NCBI GenBank assembly: GCA_002840755.1
Contig: PHBZ01000035.1
Location: 1-64,000, forward strand
Length of the DNA: 64,000 nt
Origin: Chloroflexi bacterium HGW-Chloroflexi-10
GTDB taxonomy: Bacteria; Chloroflexota; Anaerolineae; Anaerolineales; Anaerolineaceae
Reading direction: 5' to 3'
Shown here: in pieces, positions 42,144-51,649 of the stretch
Position numbering within the stretch: the first letter of the stretch is position 1
How the letters are laid out: each line of letters starts with the position of its first letter
Notes under the pieces: model-generated
What the model saw: the letters and a program-made list of their open reading frames with translations, nothing else
Database searches by the model: none
What the model was told of the DNA's origin: nothing
Program-made: the position numbers and the translations under genes

Positions 42144-43517
42144 ATGAAACGTTTGACTATATTACTGATTGTAGGGGTAGGAATGCTCTTCCTGAGCGGC
42201 TGCGTTGCGAAAAGCACCCCAACCAGCGTCCCACAAGAGGCGCAAGTTACGACTACCCAAGCAGCCACATCTGTCCCCACTCAGCCAGTGGCTGTGGAAC
42301 CGGCAAAAAACACCTGTCTGGATTGCCATACCGATAAACAAAGGCTGATCGATACAACTGCACCAGAAGAGGAATCCGCTGAGGAAGAATCCGAAGGGGT
42401 TGGCTGAGGTGGCGAAGTGGCTCCGTTGGAGCCATGGGAAAAAGTACTGATCAGTACTTCATTTTTAGAAGATACGCACGGTCAGGCCTCATGTGCCGAC
42501 TGCCATAATGGCAATCCAAATGCAGCCGATAAAGAAAGCGCTCACATTGAGATGATTGCTGCTCCGGATGCTGACGCGCAAAGCACCTGCGGTAACTGCC
42601 ACAATGAAATTGTTGCCACCAACGCAGAAAGTTTGCACAGCACTCAGTCCGGCTATTTCCAAACCATGTATTCACGCAGTATCCCAGAAAATCACCCGGC
42701 CCTGGATGAAGCCTTTGATAACCATTGTGCATCCTGCCATACTACCTGCGGTGACTGCCACATAGCCCAACCCGACAGCGTCGGAGGTGGCCTACTGGAT
42801 GGTCATAACATGGTAAAAACCCCCCCAATGACGCGCACCTGCACTGCCTGCCATGGATCCCGTGTTGGCAATGAATACATGGGTAAAAATGAGGGCTATT
42901 CCGGTGATGTTCACTTCCGCCAGGGACGCATGAATTGCATCGCCTGCCACGATGGCGCCAGCATGCACGATTCGGAAGGTGCTAACCATCGCTATGAAGG
43001 TGAACAAAGTCCGCGCTGTGAAGATTGTCATAATGAAGTTGGGAATAGTTCCGACCCCATTGCTCAACACTCGATTCACCAGGATAAACTCTCCTGCCAA
43101 ACCTGTCATTCGATTGAATACAGTAGCTGCGATACCTGTCATGTCTCCGTCAGCGAAACCTCAGGAAATCCGATCTTCAAAGTGGATGCAACCTATATGA
43201 CATTTTTCATCGGGCGAAATACCCGTCAGAGCGAGGATCGTCCTTATGAATTTGTCACTGTCCGCCACATTCCTGTCAGTCCGGATAACTATGAGTTCTA
43301 TGGCGAAAATCTGCTGCCGAATTTCGATTTGCTGCCAAACTGGGCATATGCTACACCGCATAATATCCAACGTATCACCCCTCAGAATCAAAGCTGTAAT
43401 GCGTGCCACGGTAACCCCGATCTCTTCCTGACTGCCGATAAGCTAAAACCGGAAGAATTGGAAGCGAACCGTAATGTAATCGTCGAGAACGTTCCGCCTG
43501 CCATTCCGGGACAATAA
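42144..43517 (+). CDS. Putative selenocysteine-containing 11-heme lipoprotein cytochrome
   Basis: A single frame of 457 codons if the TGA at 42405-42407 is decoded as selenocysteine (residue 88). ATG 42144 follows AAAGGG; a signal peptide with lipobox FLSGC, a Pro/Thr/Gln linker and the heme motif CLDCH come first. After an acidic stretch, GVG-U-GGEVAPLEPWEK leads straight into ten more motifs: CADCH, CGNCH, CASCH, CGDCH, CTACH, CIACH, CEDCH, CQTCH, CDTCH and CNACH. The part after TGA has no signal peptide, so on its own it could not receive hemes. A hairpin of SECIS type follows the TGA. Alternatives are a true stop with reinitiation at GTG 42417 (a weak GAGG precedes it) or a nonsense mutation. 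It lies between a LysR gene and a four-rhodanese lipoprotein. Confidence 0.75.
42405..42435 (+). promoter_or_regulatory. bSECIS-like element: in-frame UGA plus hairpin
   Basis: UGA (42405-42407) is followed 10 nt later by a 7-bp perfect stem (TGGCTCC 42418-42424, GGAGCCA 42428-42434) with loop GUU. The UGA-to-loop distance is 17 nt, inside the usual range for bacterial SECIS, and the loop starts with G and U. Confidence 0.65.
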
Positions 43518-43605
43518 TCAGCAATCTCAGGCAGTTAAATCATTCTGTCTGCTGCATAAACACTTTTTAAAACATCGTATAGAAACAGAAAAGTAAAGGA
43601 AAATT

Positions 43606-45348
43606 ATGTCCAAGAAAGTCTACTTTCCCGTAATACTGCTCGTTTTGTTTGCCATGTTGCTGGGTGCGTGCGCCCCGGCTGCACAACCCACCGAAGCTCC
43701 TATTGTGGAAGCTCCAGTGGCCACTGAAGTACCTGCCACCGCTGTTCCCACTGCAGAACCAGTAGTTGAAGCACCGGATTTCCAAGCTATTTTCGCCGAT
43801 ATTATTGCGAATAACGGAAAAGAAAAAGGCTACGGTACAATCAATGCTGAAGCACTCAACACCGAAATGATAGATAACGCTGATCTCTTCGTGATCGATG
43901 TTCGAGAACCTTCCGAATTGGAAGAGACCGGCCATATCCCCGGTGCTGTCAATATCCCTGTTAAAACACTGGCTGACAATCTTGCACTCTTACCACAAGA
44001 TCTGGATACTCCCATTGTGGTTTACTGCAAAAGCGGCACCCGTTCCACCTTTGGATGGACAGTCCTGAATGCATTAGGTTTTTCCAATGTCCGTAATCTC
44101 ACCGGTGGTTTCATGGCCTGGTCAGATGCAGCTTATGTTGCGGATGAAGGATTAGCTCCCGCTGAAGAAATCAGCACACCCATCATCGAAAATGAAGCTC
44201 TCTACACTGCCATAAAAGAATTTGCCAATAATCCTGTCGAAAACTGGTCTTCCAACAAGAACACCGATGTCAATGATATGATGATTAACGGTGAAAAATT
44301 TGTACTGGTTGATGTTCGTCGTGCTGATGAATATGAAGCTGGGCATATAGATACTTCCATCAATATTCCATTGGAAGAACTGATGAGCAGCCTCGATCAA
44401 ATTGATCCATCATCCAAATTAGTGCTTTATTGCAAGAGCGGTGTGCGTAGTTTGATCGGTACCCTTGCTTTACAGATGAACGGTTATACCAATGTCCTCA
44501 GCATGAGCGGTGGATATATTGGGTGGAAAACCGCTGAACTGCCAGTTGTAGGTGAGGCTCCCGATTTCACCCAACTATACGCTAACCTGATCGCCAACAA
44601 TGGCAAAGAACTTGGTTATGGCACTGTTGCTGCTGACGTGCTCAACACCGAACTGGTTGAAAACGCAGACCTGTTTGTGCTGGACATCCGTGAACCTGCC
44701 GAATTTGAAGCTGATGGTTATATCCAATCCACCAATTACGCTGCCGTACCTTTGCGCCAACTCTTCGACAACCTGGATAAACTGCCCTCTGTAGATACCC
44801 CGATGATCGTCTATTGTAAATCCGGTCACCGCGGTGCCTTCGCCTGGGCTGCTCTTAAATTGATGGGCTACGATGTCCGTAACCTGGCTGGTGGCATTGG
44901 TGCCTGGAAGAAAGCTGAATTCCCGGTTGAAATGGCTGCTGCCCCGGTTGCCGAAGCCATTAGCACCCCTATCGTTGCCAATGAAGCCCTCTTCACGGCT
45001 CTGCATGACTATCTGGCTGCCATCCCCGATGACTTCTATGCCACTTCTGCTGCGAATGTCAACGAAATGATCATTAATGCCGAAACATTCACCCTGTTGG
45101 ATGTCCGCCGTGCTGATGAATTCGCCGAAGGTTACATCGAAACCGCCATCAATATTCCCCTGGAAGACCTGATGACCAACCTGGCTCAATTGCCCGACAA
45201 AGATACCAAGATCGTGATTTATTGCAAATCCGGTCATCGTGGCGGTGTTGCTGTGCAGGCTCTGCACCAATTAGGCTACACCAATGTAATCAACCTGGGT
45301 GGCGGTATGAACGCATGGGTCGCAGCTGAACTGCCCACCGTAAAATAA
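43606..45348 (+). CDS. Lipoprotein with four rhodanese domains
   Basis: A protein of 580 aa. The signal peptide ends in the lipobox LLGAC, then a Pro/Ala/Thr/Glu linker to about residue 50. Four rhodanese domains follow, each with a DVRxxxE/D strand and a catalytic loop: YCKSGTRS, YCKSGVRS, YCKSGHRG and YCKSGHRG. Domains 1 and 3 share a preceding IANNGKExGYGT segment, and 2 and 4 share STPI..NEALxTA...NxMxIN, so a two-domain module has been duplicated. All four Cys are present, so it may carry or transfer sulfane sulfur or selenium outside the membrane. It sits 89 bases after the selenocytochrome with AAAGGA before ATG. Confidence 0.9.
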   Translation: MSKKVYFPVILLVLFAMLLGACAPAAQPTEAPIVEAPVATEVPATAVPTAEPVVEAPDFQAIFADIIANNGKEKGYGTINAEALNTEMIDNADLFVIDVREPSELEETGHIPGAVNIPVKTLADNLALLPQDLDTPIVVYCKSGTRSTFGWTVLNALGFSNVRNLTGGFMAWSDAAYVADEGLAPAEEISTPIIENEALYTAIKEFANNPVENWSSNKNTDVNDMMINGEKFVLVDVRRADEYEAGHIDTSINIPLEELMSSLDQIDPSSKLVLYCKSGVRSLIGTLALQMNGYTNVLSMSGGYIGWKTAELPVVGEAPDFTQLYANLIANNGKELGYGTVAADVLNTELVENADLFVLDIREPAEFEADGYIQSTNYAAVPLRQLFDNLDKLPSVDTPMIVYCKSGHRGAFAWAALKLMGYDVRNLAGGIGAWKKAEFPVEMAAAPVAEAISTPIVANEALFTALHDYLAAIPDDFYATSAANVNEMIINAETFTLLDVRRADEFAEGYIETAINIPLEDLMTNLAQLPDKDTKIVIYCKSGHRGGVAVQALHQLGYTNVINLGGGMNAWVAAELPTVK

Positions 45349-45363
45349 GAAGACTACTCTGAC

Positions 45364-45404
45364 TTAAACAAACAGCCCGTGTTTAGCACGGGCTGTTTGT
45401 TTTC
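45364..45404 (+). terminator. Strong rho-independent terminator
   Basis: A 16-bp perfect stem (45366-45381 with 45387-45402), TTTAG loop and T-rich end, just after the rhodanese gene. Confidence 0.85.
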
Positions 45405-45585
45405 TGGGAAAATGGGATTTATTTAGCAATCGATATTAATGGGAGCCTTCAAATGCGTATGAATTTTATGGAAAACACCGGCTTAACTGGTGAACTGGTT
45501 TCAGTATAATCGAACTGGTATTTTTTATTCAACTGCCACTTGAAATAGTCTGCGTAAAAATGAGGCATGACATTACAATGTAGAA

Positions 45586-46221
45586 CTAAAATTGATCCAC
45601 CGCTGCTTCACTGCGCTCCCCCAGGTCCACCAATATCTGGCGCAATGCATAAATTGCCATAAACAAACAAAAACTGACAGCTATCAATGCAAAAGGTATT
45701 ACCAGCACAATACATAGAACAAAAATTAGCAAGAGAAAGAGTGTGAGCAGAACAGAAAAAAATGGCCGGCGCATAAAAATCACAGCACTGTTACGCATCG
45801 CCTGTCGCATAACTTGCTTCTGCTGTTCCAAAAGAAACGGCCAGGTAAAGGTATTGACAATTAACCAGGCAAATAACAAAAAAATATTCCCAATGAATAT
45901 CGGCAAAGCCCAGTCATGTCCACTATTAAAACTGAAGATTAAATTAAACAACAGAATGGCCACCACAAACAGGTTGGGCAAAAACCAGCGCAAACCTGTC
46001 ACACCCAGCCGTTTCATACCTTTGAAAAAGGAACGGTACTCAAAATCCTCTCCATTAGCTATTAGTTGATGTACCGTATACGCCAAACCAGCTGTTGTAA
46101 ACGGCAGAGTAATCAACGGCAATGAACAAATAAACCAGAGAAAATTTAAGATAAACAGCTTCCAGATATTAAAATAGGCATCTTTTAGTGCAGCCCAAAG
46201 AAGTTTAAACGCATAGCCCAA
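45586..46221 (-). CDS. DUF624/YesL-like membrane protein
   Basis: A protein of 211 aa with about five membrane helices, starting at TTG 46221 with AGGAGG 8 bases upstream. N-terminal NIWKLFILNFLWFICSLPLITLPFTTAGL and the C-terminal long helices match the YesL/DUF624 family, often beside carbohydrate uptake genes. Function unknown; no sugar transporter is adjacent here. Confidence 0.75.
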   Translation of the reverse strand: MGYAFKLLWAALKDAYFNIWKLFILNFLWFICSLPLITLPFTTAGLAYTVHQLIANGEDFEYRSFFKGMKRLGVTGLRWFLPNLFVVAILLFNLIFSFNSGHDWALPIFIGNIFLLFAWLIVNTFTWPFLLEQQKQVMRQAMRNSAVIFMRRPFFSVLLTLFLLLIFVLCIVLVIPFALIAVSFCLFMAIYALRQILVDLGERSEAAVDQF

Positions 46222-46269
46222 TGAATATTCCTCCTGGCGGTATATCTTTCACCGCCAAATCATATCACA

Positions 46270-49200
46270 TCACCGCCGGTAAGTGTTTTGTTTTTCATTC
46301 ATGCCCGCCAGATTGCGCACCTTTTCTGCACGCAACCATGGTTCTCCGCGTTCTACATCCCATTCCAATGTTCCACGGATCAAATATGGCCCGGAACCGC
46401 GCAAATGCTGGCGGTACTGCTGGTAAATCTGCGGGAAAAAGACAACTTCCAGCATTCCTTCCAGGTCTTCCAGCGAGAGAAACAACATGGTTTCGCCTTT
46501 TTGGGTACGTGTGCGGCGGGAGGTGATGCGCATCCCTGCCACAACCAGCGATTCACCCATCCGCCCGACAGCCTCCGCCATCGAAATTGCGCCGGCAGCA
46601 GCGATTTGGGGCACGTACAACTCCAACGGATGTACATCCACGCTCACGCCTAGTACCTCTTCCTGAGCCTGAGCCCGTTCGGTCAAACTCCACTCTTTTT
46701 CATTTTCCGTCGATCGTTCAAATAATGCCGGCTGCCCCTTGTGCCAAACACCAGCCTTTAAAGCACTTAACAACACCGGAATACGTCCCAATCCATCCAT
46801 GGCGCCACAACGCACCAGGTTTTCCACCTCAGTCTTTCGCGGATCTACCCGTACAAGAAAATCATCCAGGCTGGTAAAAGGACGCTTTGCCATAATTTGT
46901 TTTTGAGTCTGGTACGTCAGCCCATATACCTGATCCAGACCCATGTATAAAACCGGCAGCCCCTGCGGGTAGCTTACCCGGAAGGATGGGCAGCTGTGAT
47001 TAATATGCGGTGGGCGAACCGTCAGGCCCATACGGCGCGCTTCACTCAGATATACACGCTGAGAATAATACCCACCACCATTGGCCAGCACAGCGCAGAT
47101 AAACTCGGCTGGAAAATGTGTCTTGCACCAGGCTCCCTGCCAGGCAACCTGTGCATAAGAAGCAGCATGCGCTTTAGGGAATCCATACCCGGCAAAGGCT
47201 GCCATCATCTCCCATACCCGTTCGGCCGTCTCCTGGGCAACACCACGCTGGTGGGACCCCTCCAGAAAACGCCGGCGCAGCGTTTTCATCTGTTCGCCCG
47301 GGTCAAAGTGCGACATTGCCCGGCGCAGTAAATCAGCATCAGTCAGGGAGAGACCACCCAACTCGTGCGCAATCCGCAGCACTTGTTCCTGGTAGAGAAT
47401 TACACCGTAGCTCTCGGTCAGCAGCGGCTCCAGTAATGGGTGCAGATGATCCACAGGCTCCAATCCTTTAAAGCGCCGCACGAAGGCGTCCCTCAGCCCA
47501 CCACGCAGCGGACCGGGGCGATATAATGCCAGGGCTGCCATCACGTCGGCCCGGGTATGTGCCTGAATATCACGCAGGGTAGCGCGCATACCAGGAGATT
47601 CAATCTGAAAACAGCCAATTGTCTGGGCTGTGCGCACCTTCTCGGCGGTTTCAGGGTCATCCAGCGGTACGGCGGCTAAAACCTGCATCGGTGAGCGAAA
47701 CTCGCTGCGACGCCAGGAATAAATTGCTTCGGCCACATCCCCCAGCACCGTTAATCCACGAATCCCCAATAAATCTATCTTTACCAGTCCAAAACGCTCC
47801 ACCGATTCCAAATCGAACTGGGTGATGGTTACCCCTTTGCCGCCTGAGCGCATCACCGGCACCAGATCGGTGATCTGCTGCGGTGCTACCAGGATACCAC
47901 CCGGATGCATCGAAAGATGGCGTGGCTGACGCAACAACGCCTGTGCCTGTTCAAAAACAACTTGATGGCGCGGATAAGCCGCTGCCAGACCGCCAAACGG
48001 ATTTTCTTTCTCCTCATCCGTTTGCATCTGAGGATGGAAAAAATGTGGCAGCGCATTCACCAATTGGCGCACTTCTGCCGGGGTTATGCCATGTGCTTTG
48101 GCTACCTCACCCAATGCCGAGCGCGGTCGAAAACGGTTGATCGTGCCCACCATCGCCACCCTGTCCGTTCCATAGGTTTCAAACACATGCCTTATCACCC
48201 GTTCACGTCGTCTCGAGCACAGATCCGTATCAATATCCGGTGGAGTACTACGCGCCGGATTGAGAAAGCGTTCAAAATACAGGTTCAACGCCAGTGGGTC
48301 GGGATTGGTAATTCCCAGGCAGTACGCCACCAGGGAAGAAGCCGCTGAACCACGCGAAGAAACCGGCACGCCATCCGCCGCGGCGAACTGCAGCAGTTCT
48401 TCCACAATCAAAAAAATCGGCTCATAACCACGCCGTGCGATAATTTCCAGTTCATGTTCCAACCGCTCACGTATAATCGGGGTAATTTTTCCGTAGCGCC
48501 GTTTAGCCCCTGTCTCTGCTTTCTGACGCAGCACTTGAGCGGCAGTCTTACCAGGCGGCAACGGCACCGCCGGGAAATGCATCTCACCCAGCGGTAATTC
48601 AAACCGGCAGCTCTCCGCCACCGTGCTGATATTTTCCAACGCTTCGGCAATCCAAGCAAAACGCTGCTGCATTTCTTTGGCAGTTGCAAAATAAGCCGAC
48701 TGAGGAGCAGTTTCCTTCTCCGGCAGGTCTTTAATACGCGTATTCAGGCGCATTGCACTCAGGGTTCGCTGCAATTCGGCCTGATCCGGGTGCAGATAAT
48801 AGATATCCTGTGTAGCTACCACCGGTAAACCAGCCTGTTTGGCCAACCCAGCTACGCGCCGTGCCAGTACCTCTTGCTCTGGCGTATGCTGCTGCAATTC
48901 CACATACACTCGCTGCGGGAAAAGCTCACCTAAGCTGTTCAGCCAATCCAGCGCACGGTCCTGTTGCGCTGTCGCACTGAAACGGTCCAACAAACTACGT
49001 TGACCACCGGTTAAAACGAGCAAGCCCTGGGTATGCGCCGCCAGCACATCTATCCCCAGCACTAGTCCTGCCCCACTACTCTCTTCCAGCAATAATCCAC
49101 TGCTCAGCCGGCACAGATTGGACCACCCAGCTGTTTCGGTGGCCATCAATACCAACGGAGCGTGATTGCCCTGCCATTGCACATCCACCTCCAACCCGAT

Positions 49201-49413
49201 CAACGGCTGAATAGCGCTTTTCTGACAGGCTTCCACAAACTCCACCACCCCACTCAAACAACGGTGATCGGTAAGTGCCAGCGCTGGCATCCCAGCAGTT
49301 ACAGCCGCCTGTACCAGTTCTTCCGGCGCAGTCAATCCCTCCAATAATGAGAAATAGGAATGTGCGTGCAGATGGGAAAACGCCGAAATCACTGCATTTC
49401 CTGGTTTAAGCAT
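46270..49413 (-). CDS. dnaE2: DNA polymerase III alpha subunit, DnaE2-like
   Basis: A protein of 1047 aa, typical of the error-prone DnaE2 type rather than the longer replicative DnaE. The PHP domain begins FSHLHAHSYFSLLEG and has LTDHRCLSGVVEF. The palm has GVPVSSRGSAASSLVAYCLGI and the catalytic PDIDTD plus RRRERV. Later segments LALYRPGPLRGG, GVILYQEQVLRIA and FPKAHAASYAQVAWQ are conserved in C-family polymerases. The end carries an OB domain (LVVAGMRITSRRTRTQKGETMLFLSLED). No imuA/imuB partners are in the window. Probable role: translesion synthesis. The start overlaps the upstream cupin gene by 8 bases. Confidence 0.9.
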   Translation of the reverse strand: MLKPGNAVISAFSHLHAHSYFSLLEGLTAPEELVQAAVTAGMPALALTDHRCLSGVVEFVEACQKSAIQPLIGLEVDVQWQGNHAPLVLMATETAGWSNLCRLSSGLLLEESSGAGLVLGIDVLAAHTQGLLVLTGGQRSLLDRFSATAQQDRALDWLNSLGELFPQRVYVELQQHTPEQEVLARRVAGLAKQAGLPVVATQDIYYLHPDQAELQRTLSAMRLNTRIKDLPEKETAPQSAYFATAKEMQQRFAWIAEALENISTVAESCRFELPLGEMHFPAVPLPPGKTAAQVLRQKAETGAKRRYGKITPIIRERLEHELEIIARRGYEPIFLIVEELLQFAAADGVPVSSRGSAASSLVAYCLGITNPDPLALNLYFERFLNPARSTPPDIDTDLCSRRRERVIRHVFETYGTDRVAMVGTINRFRPRSALGEVAKAHGITPAEVRQLVNALPHFFHPQMQTDEEKENPFGGLAAAYPRHQVVFEQAQALLRQPRHLSMHPGGILVAPQQITDLVPVMRSGGKGVTITQFDLESVERFGLVKIDLLGIRGLTVLGDVAEAIYSWRRSEFRSPMQVLAAVPLDDPETAEKVRTAQTIGCFQIESPGMRATLRDIQAHTRADVMAALALYRPGPLRGGLRDAFVRRFKGLEPVDHLHPLLEPLLTESYGVILYQEQVLRIAHELGGLSLTDADLLRRAMSHFDPGEQMKTLRRRFLEGSHQRGVAQETAERVWEMMAAFAGYGFPKAHAASYAQVAWQGAWCKTHFPAEFICAVLANGGGYYSQRVYLSEARRMGLTVRPPHINHSCPSFRVSYPQGLPVLYMGLDQVYGLTYQTQKQIMAKRPFTSLDDFLVRVDPRKTEVENLVRCGAMDGLGRIPVLLSALKAGVWHKGQPALFERSTENEKEWSLTERAQAQEEVLGVSVDVHPLELYVPQIAAAGAISMAEAVGRMGESLVVAGMRITSRRTRTQKGETMLFLSLEDLEGMLEVVFFPQIYQQYRQHLRGSGPYLIRGTLEWDVERGEPWLRAEKVRNLAGMNEKQNTYRR

Positions 49414-49741
49414 TTGCGGGTGCCGGAGCTATCCCCATCAGAATAACCAGGCGGGTTAACATAGTATTGCGCACTCCGTGCGGCACACCAGCCGCAGCCC
49501 AGACCAGCATACCCACTCCCGCGGATTGCACCATATCGCCCACAGTAAAAACACCCTCACCTTCCAGTACAAAATAAAATTTATCCTGATCGCTATGCTC
49601 ATGCACATGCTGTTCCTGCCCAGGTTCCAGACAATTCAACCCCAGCAGCAGGTATTCACCCTGGAATAAGGTGTTTTTAAAAAATTTATCCGGCCGTTGG
49701 CCTACAAAATCACGGTAATTTTTGAATACATTTGCGTCCAT
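49406..49741 (-). CDS. Cupin-domain protein
   Basis: A protein of 111 aa. ATG 49741 has AGGAG 6 bases upstream; the frame is open further but without support. The cupin motif 1 is EQHVHEHSDQDKFYFVLEGEG, with His-x-His and Glu metal ligands, and motif 2 is PHGVRNT. Single-domain cupins serve as sensors or small isomerases; substrate unknown. The start overlaps the end of the HD gene. Confidence 0.82.
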   Translation of the reverse strand: MDANVFKNYRDFVGQRPDKFFKNTLFQGEYLLLGLNCLEPGQEQHVHEHSDQDKFYFVLEGEGVFTVGDMVQSAGVGMLVWAAAGVPHGVRNTMLTRLVILMGIAPAPANA

Positions 49742-50360
49742 CATTTTCTCCTGTCTCAAATCCAAAAGTGTTCTCCACCACGCCGGGAAGCAGCGCATAC
49801 ACCGAGCAACCCAGGCGACTCTCAAAATCGGTATGCGTTTTGATATAGCTGCGCCAATCATGAAGAGAGTTCTCATATAACCCATAACGCAAAGTCACGT
49901 CCACAATCCGTTTCTCTAGCAGACAGTAGCCATTTCCTGTAGAAATTGAATCACACAACAGCACCAGATGATCATAATCATTCTGGGTTATCGACTGCAT
50001 ATATTCCTGCAGAAATTCCAGCTCATTCGCCGTACCGTCCCAATGCAATTGGCGTTGGTTTGGCATGGTACTCAGAAAACAATGCGTAACACACACCCGT
50101 GCTGCGTCAGGAAAGCCCTCAGTCTGCATAAATTGATAACCGTGCAGGCAATGCAACAAATTAAACATCCCTTCACGCCGGCCAATATCATGCAGCAGCG
50201 CCAGAATATAGGCTGCCTCAGCATCCATTTCCGGCAAGCGCTGTGCAATCGCATGGGCAGCTTTGGCAGCGTAACGCGAATGTTCCACCCAGAGGCCCGG
50301 ATTCATCTGAGCAGCCTCTTCCAGATACGCTTCAGCCTGGATTCTCGTAGGTATCTGCAT
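49710..50360 (-). CDS. HD-domain phosphohydrolase
   Basis: A protein of 216 aa. The HD motif is LALLHDIGRREG (about 53-64), with the upstream His in WVEHSRYAAKAAHAIAQR and later HCFLST and DHLVLLCDSIS. This fits a metal-dependent nucleotide or metabolite phosphohydrolase of the type found in many small HD proteins. It heads a leftward operon with the cupin and dnaE2 genes. Divergent from the lacI-type gene. Confidence 0.82.
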   Translation of the reverse strand: MQIPTRIQAEAYLEEAAQMNPGLWVEHSRYAAKAAHAIAQRLPEMDAEAAYILALLHDIGRREGMFNLLHCLHGYQFMQTEGFPDAARVCVTHCFLSTMPNQRQLHWDGTANELEFLQEYMQSITQNDYDHLVLLCDSISTGNGYCLLEKRIVDVTLRYGLYENSLHDWRSYIKTHTDFESRLGCSVYALLPGVVENTFGFETGENDGRKCIQKLP

Positions 50361-50466
50361 AAACCATTCCTTCCTGCAATGAGCAAAACTGATGTGTTTG
50401 AATTATAGCGGAAATGCACCTTGACTCGCACTTTTAAACATGCTATTCTATCTCTGCCAATCGTTT

Positions 50467-50482
50467 GCGCAAACGTTTGCGC
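50467..50482. promoter_or_regulatory. LacI-family operator
   Basis: A 16-base perfect palindrome GCGCAAACGTTTGCGC with the central CG typical of LacI/PurR sites, 20 bases upstream of the lacI-type start. Confidence 0.75.
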
Positions 50483-50501
50483 CTCCTTCAGGATATTCCT
50501 C

Positions 50502-51503
50502 ATGCCCACTATTCGTGAAGTAGCCCAAAAAGCCGGTGTTTCTGTGACCACTGTTTCCCATGTGGTGAATCAGACGCGTGTGGTTGCCGAAGACACCCAG
50601 CAGCGAGTAAAACAGGTTATGCAGGAATTAGGCTACCGTCCAAACGTATTAGCCCGCTCCTTACGCCGCGGCGAAACCCACACCCTTGGTCTGGTTCTCC
50701 CCGATTCGGCCAACTCATTCTTTGCTGAAATGGCCTATGCCATCGAAAACTGCGCCTTTGGACGTAATTATTCGCTGGTTTTGTGTAACACCAGTGCCGA
50801 TCCCCAAAAAGAACGACTTTATAGTGAAGTACTTTTTAACAAACAGGTGGATGGCATCATTTTTGTCGCCGCGGGCGACGATACTCAATCGCTGCAAGAA
50901 CTACTGGCACATAATCTGCCAGTAGTGGTAGTCGACCGGCACCTGGAGAACATCCCTGTAGACACAGTCACCAGTGATAACTTTCAGGGCGGCTATCTGG
51001 CTGCGCACCACCTGATCGATCTAGGGCAGCGGGATATTGCCATCATCCGTGGTCCTTCCAATATCAGCCCAAGCGCAGCCCGGGTTACCAGCAGCCTCCA
51101 AACTTTCGGTGAAGCTGGCATTTCCATCCCTGCGGAGTGGATCTTGTATGGTGACTTCCATGCCAAATCCGGTTACCTGGCCATGCAACAACTATTGAGT
51201 CTGCCAAAAAAACCCGGCGCTATCTTTGCCTGCAATGATCTCATGGCTATCGGGGCTATGCGCGCTATCTATGAAGCCGGTCTGCGCATTCCCAAGGATA
51301 TCTCACTGATTGGTTTTGATAATATTGAACTAGCAGCTTATACCTACCCGCCACTGACCACCATTGGCCAACCGATTCAACAACTGGCCGAAATCGCCGT
51401 TTCAACCCTCTTGCAGCGCATCCAAACTCCCGAAAGCGTCTGCCAGCGAATTACCCTGCCGAATGAACTGATCGTCCGCCAATCCACACGGAGGATTGTA
51501 TGA
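50502..51503 (+). CDS. LacI-family transcriptional regulator
   Basis: A protein of 333 aa. ATG 50502 gives the standard N-terminus PTIREVAQKAGVSVTTVSHVVNQ, and the hinge region RPNVLARSLRRGETHTLGLVLP. The periplasmic-binding-protein-like core has IIRGPSNISPSAAR and ACNDLMAIGAMRAIYEAGLRIPKDISLIGFDNIE. An upstream in-frame start at 50421 would add sequence through the operator. It should bind the palindrome in front of itself and control the adjoining nucleoside uptake operon. Confidence 0.92.
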   Translation: MPTIREVAQKAGVSVTTVSHVVNQTRVVAEDTQQRVKQVMQELGYRPNVLARSLRRGETHTLGLVLPDSANSFFAEMAYAIENCAFGRNYSLVLCNTSADPQKERLYSEVLFNKQVDGIIFVAAGDDTQSLQELLAHNLPVVVVDRHLENIPVDTVTSDNFQGGYLAAHHLIDLGQRDIAIIRGPSNISPSAARVTSSLQTFGEAGISIPAEWILYGDFHAKSGYLAMQQLLSLPKKPGAIFACNDLMAIGAMRAIYEAGLRIPKDISLIGFDNIELAAYTYPPLTTIGQPIQQLAEIAVSTLLQRIQTPESVCQRITLPNELIVRQSTRRIV

Positions 51504-51649
51504 GCACCACAGCTCAAGTCCTTTTTCGGAGGCAAATTTTGATTCAATTCTTAAATCAGTCATCCAAATTCTCATAAACTACAGGAGGTGACCACTCACT
51601 ATACGTTCGAATCATTCCAAACCCAATTAATAAAAAATAAGGAGAAAAA

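Noticed and set aside
42417..43517. Separate cytochrome gene starting at GTG 42417 by reinitiation
   Set aside because: A weak GAGG precedes it, but the product would lack a signal peptide while needing export for ten hemes, and it is in frame with the upstream lipoprotein part. Kept only as an alternative to selenocysteine.
44575..45270. Minus-strand open frame of 231 codons
   Set aside because: Opposite the rhodanese repeats, which have four consistent active sites on the plus strand.
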